A stretch of 64,000 bases of DNA, from the NCBI RefSeq assembly GCF_003115775.1, contig NZ_QEES01000002.1, positions 1,240,001 through 1,304,000 of the forward strand, in the 5' to 3' direction. Positions 24,766 to 33,172 of this stretch are shown one piece after another. Origin of the DNA: Cellulomonas sp. WB94 (GTDB taxonomy: Bacteria > Actinomycetota > Actinomycetes > Actinomycetales > Cellulomonadaceae). Made by a program: the position numbers and the translations under genes. Under the pieces are notes generated by a model that was given only the letters and a program-made list of their open reading frames with translations, had not been told where the DNA came from and searched no databases. The first letter of the stretch is position 1. Each line of letters opens with the position of its first letter.

Positions 24766-26141
24766 CCGACCTGCTGCACGAGACCGACATGAGCACCACC
24801 CCCCTCGACGAGACCCCCATGCTGCGCATCAGCGTGTACGGCACCGGCTACCTCGGGGCGACGCACGCCGTCGCGATGGCCGAGCTGGGCTTCCAGGTCA
24901 TGGGCGTCGACACCGACGTCCACAAGGTCGAGGCGCTCGCCGCGGGCAAGGTCCCGTTCTACGAGCCCGGACTGCCCGAGCTGCTCGAGAAGCAGCTCGC
25001 GACCGGCCGTCTGCACTTCAGCGCCGACCTCGCCGCGGCCGCCGCATGGGGTGACGTGCACTTCATCTGCGTCGGGACCCCGCAGCAGAAGACGAGCCAC
25101 GCCGCGAACCTCAGCTACGTCGAGTCGGCCGTGAGCACGGTCGCCCGCAACCTCACGAAGGACGCCCTCATCGTCGGCAAGTCGACCGTCCCGGTCGGCA
25201 CCGCAGCGGGCCTGCGCACGCTCGTCGCGCAGCTCGCCCCGGCCGGCGTGGACGTCGAGCTCGTCTGGAACCCCGAGTTCCTGCGCGAGGGCAAGGCCGT
25301 CAACGACACGCTGCACCCCGACCGCATCGTCGTCGGCGGTGCGAGCGAGCGTGCACAGGCGACCATGCGCCAGGTCTATGCGACCCCGATCGCCGAGGGC
25401 ACGCCGGTCGTCATGACCGACCTGCCCACCTCGGAGCTGGTCAAGGTCAGCGCGAACGCGTTCCTCGCCACGAAGATCTCGTTCATCAACGCGATCGCGG
25501 CGGTGTGCGAGGCGGCGGACGCCGACGTTACGGTCCTCGCGGACGCGCTCGGCCACGACGTGCGGATCGGGCGCCAGTTCCTCGACGCCGGCCTCGGCTT
25601 CGGCGGCGGCTGCCTCCCCAAGGACATCCGGGCGCTCATGCACCGCGCCACCGAGCTCGGGGCCCACCGCGCCGCGGCCCTGCTGCAGCAGGTCGACGAG
25701 ATCAACATGGGCCAGCGCGCGGCCGTGATCGACCTCGCGCTCGAGGCGTGCGGCGGCTCGGTCCTCAACCGCCGCATCGGCGTCCTGGGTGCCGCGTTCA
25801 AGCCCGAGACCGACGACGTGCGCGACTCGCCGGCCCTCAACGTGGCCGCGGCCCTGCACCTGCGCGGCGCGCAGGTCACGGTCTTCGACCCGCAGGCCGG
25901 CGACACGGCACGCAAGAGCTTCCCGACGCTGTCGTACGCGACGTCGATCGAGGAGGCCGTCGAGGGCAGCGACGTGCTGCTCGTGCTCACGGAGTGGTCG
26001 CAGTTCGTCGACGCGCACCCGGAGAAGCTGGCGTCGCTCGCGAACGTCGCCCGCGTGATCGACGCGCGCGGCAAGCTGATCCCGGCCGAGTGGCGCTCGG
26101 CGGGCTGGCAGTTCCGCGGTCTGGGACGCGCCGCGGCCTGA
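24762..26141 (+). CDS. ugd: UDP-glucose 6-dehydrogenase
   Basis: GTG 24762 is chosen: GAGGAG lies five bases upstream and the codon overlaps the GH26 stop (GTGA). ATG 24789 or 24819 would give shorter forms still containing the full domain. The 459-residue enzyme oxidises UDP-glucose to UDP-glucuronate with two NAD+. Visible motifs are the Rossmann YGTGYLG at 26-32, VGTP at ~104-107, KSTVPVGT at 140-147, NPEFLREG at 170-177, Lys238 in the ATKISFINA stretch, and the catalytic Cys284 in GFGGGCLPKD. The C-terminal UDP-binding domain has GAAFKPETDDVRDSPAL. It supplies the uronic-acid precursor for the synthase two genes upstream. Length is normal for the family. Confidence 0.93.
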   Translation: MTDLLHETDMSTTPLDETPMLRISVYGTGYLGATHAVAMAELGFQVMGVDTDVHKVEALAAGKVPFYEPGLPELLEKQLATGRLHFSADLAAAAAWGDVHFICVGTPQQKTSHAANLSYVESAVSTVARNLTKDALIVGKSTVPVGTAAGLRTLVAQLAPAGVDVELVWNPEFLREGKAVNDTLHPDRIVVGGASERAQATMRQVYATPIAEGTPVVMTDLPTSELVKVSANAFLATKISFINAIAAVCEAADADVTVLADALGHDVRIGRQFLDAGLGFGGGCLPKDIRALMHRATELGAHRAAALLQQVDEINMGQRAAVIDLALEACGGSVLNRRIGVLGAAFKPETDDVRDSPALNVAAALHLRGAQVTVFDPQAGDTARKSFPTLSYATSIEEAVEGSDVLLVLTEWSQFVDAHPEKLASLANVARVIDARGKLIPAEWRSAGWQFRGLGRAAA

Positions 26142-26173
26142 CACGCGCACGACCGGCCCGCACGCGGGTCAGC

Positions 26174-26208
26174 CACAGCCCCGGGACGACCACCGTCCCG
26201 GGGCTGTG
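26174..26208 (+). terminator. Hairpin terminator after the polysaccharide operon
   Basis: A perfect 14-bp stem (cacagccccgggac with its complement at 26195-26208) encloses a 7-base loop, 33 bases after the ugd stop. No U-tract follows, as is common for GC-rich actinobacterial terminators. Confidence 0.8.
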
Positions 26209-26295
26209 TCGCGTCCGGGGCCCGCGGTGCGTCCCCGCTGCGTCCCGGTGGCATCGCGGCTCCGTCCCGTCAGGGCTGTCGGAGTCTTCCGCGTG

Positions 26296-26314
26296 TCACA
26301 GGCCGGTGCTGTGA
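26296..26314. promoter_or_regulatory. Possible operator upstream of the VOC gene
   Basis: TCACAG and CTGTGA form an inverted repeat with a 7-base centre, 46 bases before the VOC start. It may be a regulator site or part of the promoter. No matching regulator gene is adjacent. Confidence 0.35.
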
Positions 26315-26360
26315 TGTGAGCTCCGGGTGGATCGGCCCGGACCACCGACGAGGAGGACTC

Positions 26361-27146
26361 ATGAGCATCCACACGGATCCTTGGCCTGAGGGCACGCCCG
26401 CGTGGGTCGACCTGATGGTTCCGGACCACCAGGTCGCCCAGGCGTTCTACGGACCGCTGCTCGGGTGGGAGTTTGACGAGGGTGCCCCGGAGACGGGCAA
26501 CTACTCCACCGCGCGCGTCGGAGGGCGCGCCGCAGCCGGCGTCGGCGACGTGATGCCGGGGTCCCGGGTCGGCTGGACGACCTACCTGGCGGTCGACGAC
26601 CTCGACGCGACCGCGAAGCGCGTGACGGCGGCGGGCGGGACGCTGCTCGCCGAGCCGATGGACGTGATGGACCTCGGCCGGATGGCGGTCCTCGCCGACC
26701 CGACCGGTGCCGTCGTGGGGCTCTGGCAGTCGGGCCGGCACACGGGCGCGGACGTCGTGAACGAGCCGGGCGCGCAGGTCTGGAACGAGCTCATGACCCG
26801 CGACTTCGCCGCCGCGAAGGAGTTCTACGGTGCCGTCTTCCCGTACGCGTTCAGCGACATGAGCGGGCCCGGCTTCACCTACGCGACCCTCGACCTCGAC
26901 GGTCGGGCCGTCGGTGGGATCGGCGAGCTCGGTCCGGAGACCCCGGCAGATGAGCAGCCCGCCTGGTCCACCTACTTCGCGGTCTCGGACACGGACGCGG
27001 CGACCGCCCGGGCCGTCGAGCTGGGCGGCCAGGTCGTGTCCCCGCCTGCCGACTCCCCCTACGGGCGCCTCGCCGTGCTGCGGGGCCCGGCTGGTGAGAC
27101 GTTCGCCCTCATGTCCACGACAGACCCGTCGAGCCCGCCCGCCTGA
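26361..27146 (+). CDS. VOC-family (glyoxalase/bleomycin-resistance fold) protein, two domains
   Basis: ATG 26361 has AGGAGG directly upstream at 26351-26356. The 261-residue protein holds two VOC modules: ~10-120 (TPAWVDLMVPDHQVAQAFYG, LLGWEFDEG, VLADPTGAVVGLWQ) and ~135-252 (VWNELMTRDFAAAKEFYGAV, YFAVSDTDAATARAVELGG, VLRGPAGETFALM). Two-module proteins of this layout in actinobacteria are often annotated as hydroxylase-like or glyoxalase-like, but substrates vary and cannot be told from sequence. It is monocistronic, between hairpins at 26174 and 27168. Confidence 0.85.
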   Translation: MSIHTDPWPEGTPAWVDLMVPDHQVAQAFYGPLLGWEFDEGAPETGNYSTARVGGRAAAGVGDVMPGSRVGWTTYLAVDDLDATAKRVTAAGGTLLAEPMDVMDLGRMAVLADPTGAVVGLWQSGRHTGADVVNEPGAQVWNELMTRDFAAAKEFYGAVFPYAFSDMSGPGFTYATLDLDGRAVGGIGELGPETPADEQPAWSTYFAVSDTDAATARAVELGGQVVSPPADSPYGRLAVLRGPAGETFALMSTTDPSSPPA

Positions 27147-27167
27147 CCCGCTCGCCGTGGCCGTCGG

Positions 27168-27197
27168 CCGTCGGCCCGGCTGCCCCCGGGCCGACGG
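27168..27197 (+). terminator. Hairpin terminator after the VOC gene
   Basis: A 12-bp perfect stem (ccgtcggcccgg, complement at 27186-27197) with a 6-base loop lies 21 bases after the VOC stop. Confidence 0.7.
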
Positions 27198-27227
27198 TCG
27201 ACGGGATCGCGGACCTGTCACTGTCCG

Positions 27228-27239
27228 TAGGCTGAGGTC
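27228..27239 (+). promoter_or_regulatory. Leaderless -10 box for trmB
   Basis: TAGGCT at 27228-27233 matches TANNNT and is six bases before the GTG start, so the transcript probably begins at or next to the start codon. Confidence 0.6.
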
Positions 27240-27983
27240 GTGGCCTTCGACCCGAACGCGTTCCGGCACGTGGCCGCTTCAGAGAACGACCCCGTACGGA
27301 CGTTCCACCCGCGGCGGGCCGCGCTCGGCGTGCGCCGTCAGGACGCGCTCATGCGCCTGTTCCCTCGGCTCGGCTTCTCGGTGCACGACGAGGCGCAGGG
27401 ACGCATGCCGCTGCGCGCCGACGGCTCGCTCGACACGGACGAGCTGTTCGGGCGCACCGCACCGGTCGTGCTGGAGATCGGCTCCGGCATGGGCGAGGCG
27501 ACCGCCACGATGGCGGCCGCCGACCCCGACCGTGACTACCTGGCCGTCGAGGCGCACCTGCCCGGCATCGCGCGCCTCCTCACACTGGTCGAGGCGGCCG
27601 GGACGACCAACGTCCGGGTCGCGCACGGCGACGCCCTCGACCTCGTACGACGCCGCATCCCGGACGGCTCGCTCGACGCGGTCCACATCTTCTTCCCCGA
27701 CCCGTGGCACAAGACGAAGCACCACAAGCGACGGATCATCCAGCCCGAGCTCGTCGCCCTGCTGCGCTCCCGGCTCGTCGTCGGCGGCACGCTGCACTGC
27801 GCGACCGACTGGGAGCCCTACGCCGCCGAGATGCTGCAGGTCCTCGCCGCCGACCCCGGCCTGGCGAACCCGTTCGACGGTTTCGCGCCGCGACCGGACA
27901 GCCGGCCGGAGACGAAGTTCGAACGTCGCGGGCTCGACCTCGGGCACACGGTCCGGGACGTGATCGTCCGCCGCGTGCGCTGA
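27240..27983 (+). CDS. trmB: tRNA (guanine-46-N7)-methyltransferase
   Basis: The 247-residue SAM-dependent enzyme methylates N7 of G46 in tRNA variable loops. It has VLEIGSGMGEATATMA for SAM binding, the acidic strand YLAVEAH, HGDALDLV, and the family motif FFPDPWHKTKHHKRR with catalytic Asp, then LHCATDW, and ends with TKFERRGLDLGH, the T-K-F-E-x-R-G motif conserved in TrmB. The GTG start follows a leaderless-type -10 at six bases. The N-terminal ~45 residues (FHPRRAALGVRRQDALMRL) are typical of actinobacterial members. It stands alone, with the diguanylate cyclase convergent. Confidence 0.93.
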   Translation: MAFDPNAFRHVAASENDPVRTFHPRRAALGVRRQDALMRLFPRLGFSVHDEAQGRMPLRADGSLDTDELFGRTAPVVLEIGSGMGEATATMAAADPDRDYLAVEAHLPGIARLLTLVEAAGTTNVRVAHGDALDLVRRRIPDGSLDAVHIFFPDPWHKTKHHKRRIIQPELVALLRSRLVVGGTLHCATDWEPYAAEMLQVLAADPGLANPFDGFAPRPDSRPETKFERRGLDLGHTVRDVIVRRVR

Positions 27984-28012
27984 CCTGCGCCGACGGCCGC
28001 GGGCTCTCGGGC

Positions 28013-29692
28013 CTACTGCACCGGGTCCGACGCCGGCATCGCCGCGTCCGGACGCACCGGCGCGCTGGGCGCAGGCAGACCGGGCTCGTGCCGGCACACC
28101 CGGTTGCGACCGCCGATCTTCGCCGCGTACAGCGCCAGGTCAGCGGCCTCGAGCAGCTCGGGCGCCGTGCCGCCCGACTCCGGGAACACCGCGATCCCGA
28201 CACTGACGGTCCAGCGCACCCGCAGACCACGGTCGATCAACGTCTCGGACTCGCACAGCGCCCGCAGCCGCTGCGCGCACGCCTCGCCGGCTGTGGCGTC
28301 CGCCACCGGCATGGCCACGACGAACTCGTCCCCACCCCATCGGGCGATCAGCGCGGCCGCCGGCATCACTGTCAGCAGCCGACGCGACATCGCGACGAGG
28401 ACCGCGTCACCGACAACGTGCCCGTACCGGTCGTTGACCAGCTTGAAGTCGTCGATGTCGATCATCAGCACGCAGACGACGTCGCCCGGCGGTCTCCCCG
28501 CGAGCAGCGGGACGAGCCACTCCATGCCGTACCGCCGGTTGTGCAGGTGGGTCAACGGGTCGCGGTTCGCGAGCTCGGCCAGGTCCCGGTGCAGCCCCTC
28601 GATGAGGTCGAGCTGGGTCCGCAGCTGACGGTTGTGCGCGTTGACCTCGGTCACGTCGCGGCCGACGAGAACCCACCCGATCGGATGCCCGCGGCCGTCC
28701 GTCAGGCGTGACGCCCGGATCTCCAGGTCCGCCCGCCGACCCTCGACCTCGACGGTGAGCTCGACCGTGTCGCCGTCGTCCCCGGCGAGCACCGCGGCCA
28801 TCGAGAGCTCGGCCGGCTCGGCGCGCAACGCCCGGAGGATCTCGCTCGCGGTCTGGCCGATGAGCGACCCGCCGACGCCGCCGGTCGCGTCGTGCCACAG
28901 CGCCTGGGCGGCAGGGTTCGCGTCGATGACCCGGCCGCGAGGACTGATCGCGACGACGAGGTCGGAGACCCGCTCGAACAGCGCCTGCCGCGCGATCGGC
29001 GCGAGCCCGATGAGGTCGTGCCGTCGGATGGAGTAGTGCAGGACCACCGCGGTGACCGCGAGCCCGAGCGGCGTCGGGTCTCCGAAGTCACCTGCCGCCC
29101 CCACGAGGTCCACGACGACGACGAGGATCGGGGCCAACGACGCGACGAGCAGGCTGCGGAACTGACGTCCGAAGACGCCGGGGAACCGCCGCCACCCGAG
29201 CGCCACGAGCCCGAGGGCGATCGCGACGAGCCCGTAGCTGTAGACCGTGTGGACCCAGAACAGGGGGCCGTGCTGCCAGGAGTTCGGGGTGCTGAACGTC
29301 GTCGCGCCGGGCCCGCCGTAGAACAGCTGGTGCAGGGGGTTCGTCGCGACCAACGCAGTCGCGAGCAGCGGTTCGATCGCCAGCAGCGCGAGCAGCCGGC
29401 GCGTCGGCACCCAGTCGGTGCTCGAGGCGCTGCGTGCCAGGCAGAGAAAGGCGGCGACAGTCACCCCGATCGCGGGGAACGTCGCCGCAGCGGCGATCCC
29501 TGAGGCGGGTCCACCGACGCCGGTCGCGATCACCGCATCTGCGAGCGACCACCAGGCGCCTCCCGCCACGATCCCCACGAGGGACACCGAAGCGACGGGG
29601 CGCTCTGCTCGGCGGTTCCAGACTCCGGACCCGACGTGGAGCAGCAGCAGGGCCGCCGCGACATACGCGGCGGCATGCACAGCGTTGACCAT
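28013..29692 (-). CDS. Membrane-bound diguanylate cyclase (7TM sensor, PAS, GGDEF)
   Basis: ATG 29692 is favoured over GTG 29719 because GGAGG lies eight bases upstream. The 559-residue protein has about seven membrane helices in residues 1-215, resembling the histidine-kinase 7TM N-terminal domain. A PAS-like segment follows (~225-345: RVSDLVVAISPRGRVIDANP, VLVGRDVTEVN), then a short coiled linker and GGDEF (~385-535: NRDPLTHLHNRRYG, MIDIDDFKLVNDRYGHVVGD, RWGGDEF at 453-457). The active-site GGDEF is intact, so c-di-GMP synthesis is expected. The RxxD product-inhibition site is missing (the equivalent stretch is MPAAAL). The C-terminal ~25 residues are Pro/Ala-rich. It is monocistronic. Confidence 0.9.
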   Translation of the reverse strand: MVNAVHAAAYVAAALLLLHVGSGVWNRRAERPVASVSLVGIVAGGAWWSLADAVIATGVGGPASGIAAAATFPAIGVTVAAFLCLARSASSTDWVPTRRLLALLAIEPLLATALVATNPLHQLFYGGPGATTFSTPNSWQHGPLFWVHTVYSYGLVAIALGLVALGWRRFPGVFGRQFRSLLVASLAPILVVVVDLVGAAGDFGDPTPLGLAVTAVVLHYSIRRHDLIGLAPIARQALFERVSDLVVAISPRGRVIDANPAAQALWHDATGGVGGSLIGQTASEILRALRAEPAELSMAAVLAGDDGDTVELTVEVEGRRADLEIRASRLTDGRGHPIGWVLVGRDVTEVNAHNRQLRTQLDLIEGLHRDLAELANRDPLTHLHNRRYGMEWLVPLLAGRPPGDVVCVLMIDIDDFKLVNDRYGHVVGDAVLVAMSRRLLTVMPAAALIARWGGDEFVVAMPVADATAGEACAQRLRALCESETLIDRGLRVRWTVSVGIAVFPESGGTAPELLEAADLALYAAKIGGRNRVCRHEPGLPAPSAPVRPDAAMPASDPVQ

Positions 29693-29816
29693 GACTCCCG
29701 CCTCCCACGTCGATAGCACCAGCGCCCGCGATCACGAAGGACGGGTGACCGCCCACCTTCCTTATCGGCTTCTCATGGCCGCACCTGAGGCGGGTGACCG
29801 CGCTGGTGAGCGCCGC

Positions 29817-30503
29817 CTAGAGCGCGGTCGGGCCGGGAGCCTCCGGCCCGGCGCCACGGCCGTCAACGCCGTCCACGCCGTCCACGCCGTCGGCCAGGAT
29901 CAGGTACAGCGATCGGCGTGCGTCCCGCAGGACCGTCCGGGCGGCCTCCTGCTGTCGGGCGGTGCCCGAGCGGACGAGCTGCCGGGCGGCGCTCGCGAGG
30001 TCCTCGAACGGTCCACGCAGGTCGATCTGGGGGCCGAGGTTCTCCCGGAGGGCGGCGAACGGGTCGCCGAGCTCGGCCGCGTTGTCGGTCACGTAGGTGC
30101 GACCGGCGTCGGTCAGGGTGGCGAGCTTGCGACCCTGGTCGCGGGCGACCTCGACGAGCCCCTCGTCCTCGAGCTGGGCGAGCACCGGGTAGATCGTGCC
30201 GGGGCTCGGGCGCCAGGCGCCGTCGCTGCGCTCGGCGATGAGCTGCATCAGCTGGTAGCCGTGCATCGGCTCCTCTGCGAGGAGCTGCAGGACGGCGGCG
30301 CGCACGTCTCCGCGCGGGGCACGCATGCCGCGTCGTCGTCCACGCCCCTCGCCGTCGGGTCCCGGGCCGCCGTGGCGGTGCGGACCTGGTCCGAACCCCG
30401 AGCCGAAGCCCGGTCCGAAGCCGGGGCCTCGACCGAACGGCTCGTGGTGGTTCCTCGGCCTGTGGCCGTGGTGCATCTGGTCTGTGTCTCGTGTGTCTCT
30501 CAT
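29817..30503 (-). CDS. PadR-family transcriptional repressor
   Basis: The 228-residue protein starts at ATG 30503 with GGAAGGAG upstream. An unusual His/Gly/Pro-rich N-terminus (1-60, HHGHRPRNHHEPFGRGPGFG) could bind metal. The PadR winged helix spans ~62-140 (GDVRAAVLQLLAEEPMHGYQ, LMQLIAERSDGAWRPSPG, TIYPVLAQLEDEGLVEV, RKLATLTDAG). The C-terminal dimer helices (PFEDLASAARQLVRSG) end in a (V-D-G)n stretch. A long inverted-repeat operator sits just upstream, so it probably represses itself. No efflux gene is adjacent, so other targets would lie elsewhere. Confidence 0.9.
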   Translation of the reverse strand: MRDTRDTDQMHHGHRPRNHHEPFGRGPGFGPGFGSGFGPGPHRHGGPGPDGEGRGRRRGMRAPRGDVRAAVLQLLAEEPMHGYQLMQLIAERSDGAWRPSPGTIYPVLAQLEDEGLVEVARDQGRKLATLTDAGRTYVTDNAAELGDPFAALRENLGPQIDLRGPFEDLASAARQLVRSGTARQQEAARTVLRDARRSLYLILADGVDGVDGVDGRGAGPEAPGPTAL

Positions 30504-30513
30504 AGCGCTCCTT

Positions 30514-30553
30514 CCAGCGATACAGTAACGATATATCGCGACTGTATCGCTGG
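30514..30553. promoter_or_regulatory. PadR operator: 13-bp inverted repeat around a CGATATATCG core
   Basis: ccagcgatacagt (30514-30526) is matched exactly by its complement at 30541-30553. The 14-base spacer holds the palindrome cgatatatcg (30529-30538). It starts 11 bases upstream of the PadR ATG, in the only AT-rich patch of the area, and so would cover the promoter. Confidence 0.8.
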
Positions 30554-30660
30554 CAAGGACCTAGACGTCGAGGTCCTCGACAACCCGGCTGTCGCGACCT
30601 GGCGCGAGACCCGAGCGCCACGCGCCGCGTCGCCACCACGCCCCGGACGGCGCCGTGACG

Positions 30661-31137
30661 TCAGGCGTCGAGGCGTGCTGCGACGTCGGCCGGGAAGCCG
30701 CCCGTCGCGATCGGGCTCCAGCGGGTCGGGGTGACGCGGATGAGGCTCTTGCCCTGCACCCGCATCGCCGCGCGGTACTCGTCCCAGTCGGGGTGCTCCC
30801 CCGCGATGCACCGGTAGTAGTCGACCAGCGCGTCCTCGGCCTCGGGCATGTGAAGCACCTCGGCGTCGCCATCGACCTGCACCCACGCGTCGTTCCACTC
30901 GTCCGACAGCACGACGACGGACACGCGCGGGTCGCGCTCGGCGTTCACGGTCTTCGCGCGGCCGGGGTAGGTCGCGATGACGATGCGTCCCTGCTCATCC
31001 ACGCCGCCGCTCAGGGGCGACACCTGCGGTCGGCCGTCGCGCCGGGCGGTCACCAGCAGCAGGTGGTGCCGGGGGCGGACGAAGTCGAGGAGCTCGGGCA
31101 GGTCGACGATGCGGTTCGTCGCGATGGATCGGGCCAT
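30661..31137 (-). CDS. PPOX-class flavin/F420-binding oxidoreductase
   Basis: The 158-residue split-barrel protein follows the pyridoxamine-phosphate-oxidase-like plan: LLLVTARRDGRPQVSPLSGG, GRIVIATYPGRAKTVNAERDPRVSVVVL, WVQVDGDAEVL, LVDYYRCIAGEHPDW, LIRVTPTRW. The R-x-K-x-x-N stretch is that of actinobacterial F420- or FMN-dependent members. The electron acceptor cannot be told from sequence. It starts nine bases after the MFS gene, but its own -10 (TAGCCT) overlaps the MFS stop codon. Confidence 0.85.
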   Translation of the reverse strand: MARSIATNRIVDLPELLDFVRPRHHLLLVTARRDGRPQVSPLSGGVDEQGRIVIATYPGRAKTVNAERDPRVSVVVLSDEWNDAWVQVDGDAEVLHMPEAEDALVDYYRCIAGEHPDWDEYRAAMRVQGKSLIRVTPTRWSPIATGGFPADVAARLDA

Positions 31138-31149
31138 GGATCGAGGCTA
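31138..31149 (-). promoter_or_regulatory. Leaderless -10 box for the PPOX gene, overlapping the MFS stop
   Basis: On the minus strand TAGCCT (31149-31144) is six bases before ATG 31137. Its TAG is the stop codon of the upstream MFS gene. Confidence 0.55.
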
Positions 31150-32640
31150 GACGGTGGAGCGACGGGAGCCGCGCCCGGGCCTGTCGGACCCTACGCCGCT
31201 CACCGAGGCGAGCCCGTCGGGGAGCACGGGCCCGATGTCGCGGAGGAAGAGTGCGCCGACCACCGCCAGGACCGCGAGCGCGATCAGGATGGCCCCGGCC
31301 GCGTGAAAGCGGTCCACGGCGGCTGCCGGAGTTGTGGCGCCGGCCACCGTCGCAGCCAGCAGGCTCACGCCGACCGACCCGCCGATCCGTTGCGCGATGG
31401 AGAAGAGCGTGTTGCCGTCGGCGAGCTGGTTCTCGGTCAGCGGGCCGAGCATCGCCACCAGCAGGGGTGTGGTGACGAAGCCGACCGCGACAGCCCGCCC
31501 CGACAGGATCGCCGCAACGACCCACAGCGGAGTCGACACCTCCAGCGCCAGCAGGAAGACGCTCGCCAGCGCGAGCACGACGAATCCGCCGGTCACCAAG
31601 GTGCGCAGCGGCAGGCGCGCGGACAGGCGCTGTCCGGCGTAGGTACCCACGCCCATCAGGAGACCTTGCGGCAGCAGCGCGACTCCCGTCGCCAGTGCGG
31701 TGTGTCCCTGCACCGACTCGGTGAAGACCGGCATCAGGAAGACCGTGCCGAATGCCACGACCGAGCAGATCACCTGAAGTCCCAGGCCCAGGGCCGCCCC
31801 GCGGCTGCGCACCATGGCCAGGTCCACGGGTGGATGTGGACGACGCGGCGCCCAGAGGGCGTAGGTCGCGAGCAGGAAGAGCCCGGCGGCAAGGCAGCCG
31901 CCGGACTCGAGGGAGCGCCACCCCGAGGCGGTCCCCTCGAACGCACCGAAGAGCGCCGCGACCAGCCCGACGGCGAGGACGGCGAACGCTGCCGGGTCGA
32001 ACGGGGTGTCAGGTTGCGCAGCTGACCCCACACCGCGAGGGACCCGCCTGAGCGCCGCGACCCCCAGCGCGCCGATGGGCACGTTGACCAGGAAGATCCA
32101 CCGCCAGTCCCCACCCAGGAGCAGCAGTCCCCCGAGGGATGGGCCCAACGCCGGCGCGAGGAACAGCACCAGTGCGGCCGAGACCGGGATCTTGCTCTGT
32201 CGCACACCAGCGCCACCGAGAAGGATGCTCAGGGCCAGGGGAACCAGGGGCGCACCAGCGAGTCCCTGCATCACCCGCAGCCCGATCAGGACCTCGACCG
32301 TGGGCGAGACCGCACACCCTGCGGACACGACCACGAAGGCGACGGCGCTCACGACGTACACCCGCAGCGTGCCGTACCGCCGGGCGAGATAGGACGTGGC
32401 AGCCAACGACAGCCCCAAGGCCAGCAGGTACCCACTGACCACCCATTGCACGGCCCGCAGCCCCGCACCGAAGTCCTCGGCGATGACGGGAACCGCCACG
32501 TTCACGACGCTCGAGTCGAGCATGCTCAACACCGGCCCCACCAGGAGGCCGAACCTCGCGACCGCACCGAGAGTGACCGGACCAGTGCCCCGCTCGGCGT
32601 GCGCAGTCGCGGCCCGTCCTTCGACGCCGGTGCTCGTCAC
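31147..32640 (-). CDS. MFS drug exporter, DHA2 (EmrB/QacA) type
   Basis: The 497-residue protein has about 14 membrane helices. Family motifs are LDSSVVNVAVPVIAEDFG in helix 1 (D-x-x-x-V-N-V-A-x-P), WVVSGYLLALG, LARRYGTLRVYV for the loop 2-3 motif A, and LAPALGPSLGGLLLLGGDWRWIFLVNVPIG for motif C, the antiporter signature. Substrates are probably hydrophobic drugs or dyes exchanged for protons. The start is GTG 32640 overlapping the PadR stop (GTGA), so the pair is translationally coupled and the PadR protein is its likely repressor. Confidence 0.9.
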   Translation of the reverse strand: MTSTGVEGRAATAHAERGTGPVTLGAVARFGLLVGPVLSMLDSSVVNVAVPVIAEDFGAGLRAVQWVVSGYLLALGLSLAATSYLARRYGTLRVYVVSAVAFVVVSAGCAVSPTVEVLIGLRVMQGLAGAPLVPLALSILLGGAGVRQSKIPVSAALVLFLAPALGPSLGGLLLLGGDWRWIFLVNVPIGALGVAALRRVPRGVGSAAQPDTPFDPAAFAVLAVGLVAALFGAFEGTASGWRSLESGGCLAAGLFLLATYALWAPRRPHPPVDLAMVRSRGAALGLGLQVICSVVAFGTVFLMPVFTESVQGHTALATGVALLPQGLLMGVGTYAGQRLSARLPLRTLVTGGFVVLALASVFLLALEVSTPLWVVAAILSGRAVAVGFVTTPLLVAMLGPLTENQLADGNTLFSIAQRIGGSVGVSLLAATVAGATTPAAAVDRFHAAGAILIALAVLAVVGALFLRDIGPVLPDGLASVSGVGSDRPGRGSRRSTV

Positions 32641-33158
32641 GACGCACCGGCGTCGAGAGCCGCAGCCTCACGGAGCTCGGCGACAAAGGCCCGGTCACGG
32701 GCCAGTCGGTCCAGCAGGTACCCCATGGAACGGTGTCGCCACCCGGCCGGATCCTGAACCTGGCCGAGGAGCGCGGTCGCCCGCTCCATGAGCACGTCAA
32801 GCGCAGCGTCGCGTGCCGCAAGAAGTCCTGCCCGTTCATCAGCAGACATCTCAGCGAAGAACCCCACGCGCACGAGGAAGTCTTCGTCCCGTGCGGCCTG
32901 GTCCGGTGCAAGTGTCGTGATGAGCTGGTGGAACAGCACGTGACCTTGCGCGGTGATCGCGTACGTGTTGCGTGCGGGGCGCCCCTCGGTGGTCTGGACC
33001 TCCTTCGTCACCGCGCCGCTCTCCTCGAAGCGTCTCAACAGCGGGTACAGCGAGTTGTTGCTCAACGGACGCAGCGTCGGCCGCTCGACGCGGCGCTTGA
33101 GCTCGTACCCGTGCGCAGGCCCGTTCCGCAAGACCGCGAGGACCAAGATGTCGATCAT
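32637..33158 (-). CDS. PadR-family repressor of the MFS exporter
   Basis: The protein has 173 residues from ATG 33158. ATG 33182 is possible, but it lies inside the operator/-10 region. A PadR winged helix is at 1-80 (MIDILVLAVLRNGPAHGYEL, RRVERPTLRPLSNNSLYPLL, RRFEESGAVTKEVQTTEGRP, NTYAITAQG), followed by a C-terminal helical dimer domain (AGLLAARDAALDVLMERATA). It is coupled to the MFS gene and has a palindromic operator immediately upstream, the usual arrangement for a drug-responsive autoregulated exporter. Confidence 0.88.
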   Translation of the reverse strand: MIDILVLAVLRNGPAHGYELKRRVERPTLRPLSNNSLYPLLRRFEESGAVTKEVQTTEGRPARNTYAITAQGHVLFHQLITTLAPDQAARDEDFLVRVGFFAEMSADERAGLLAARDAALDVLMERATALLGQVQDPAGWRHRSMGYLLDRLARDRAFVAELREAAALDAGAS

Positions 33159-33172
33159 TAGTCCAGTTTGAC

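Noticed and set aside
26142-26360. Small gene between ugd and the VOC gene
   Set aside because: Only a terminator and a possible operator are visible; no frame has a start and ribosome site.
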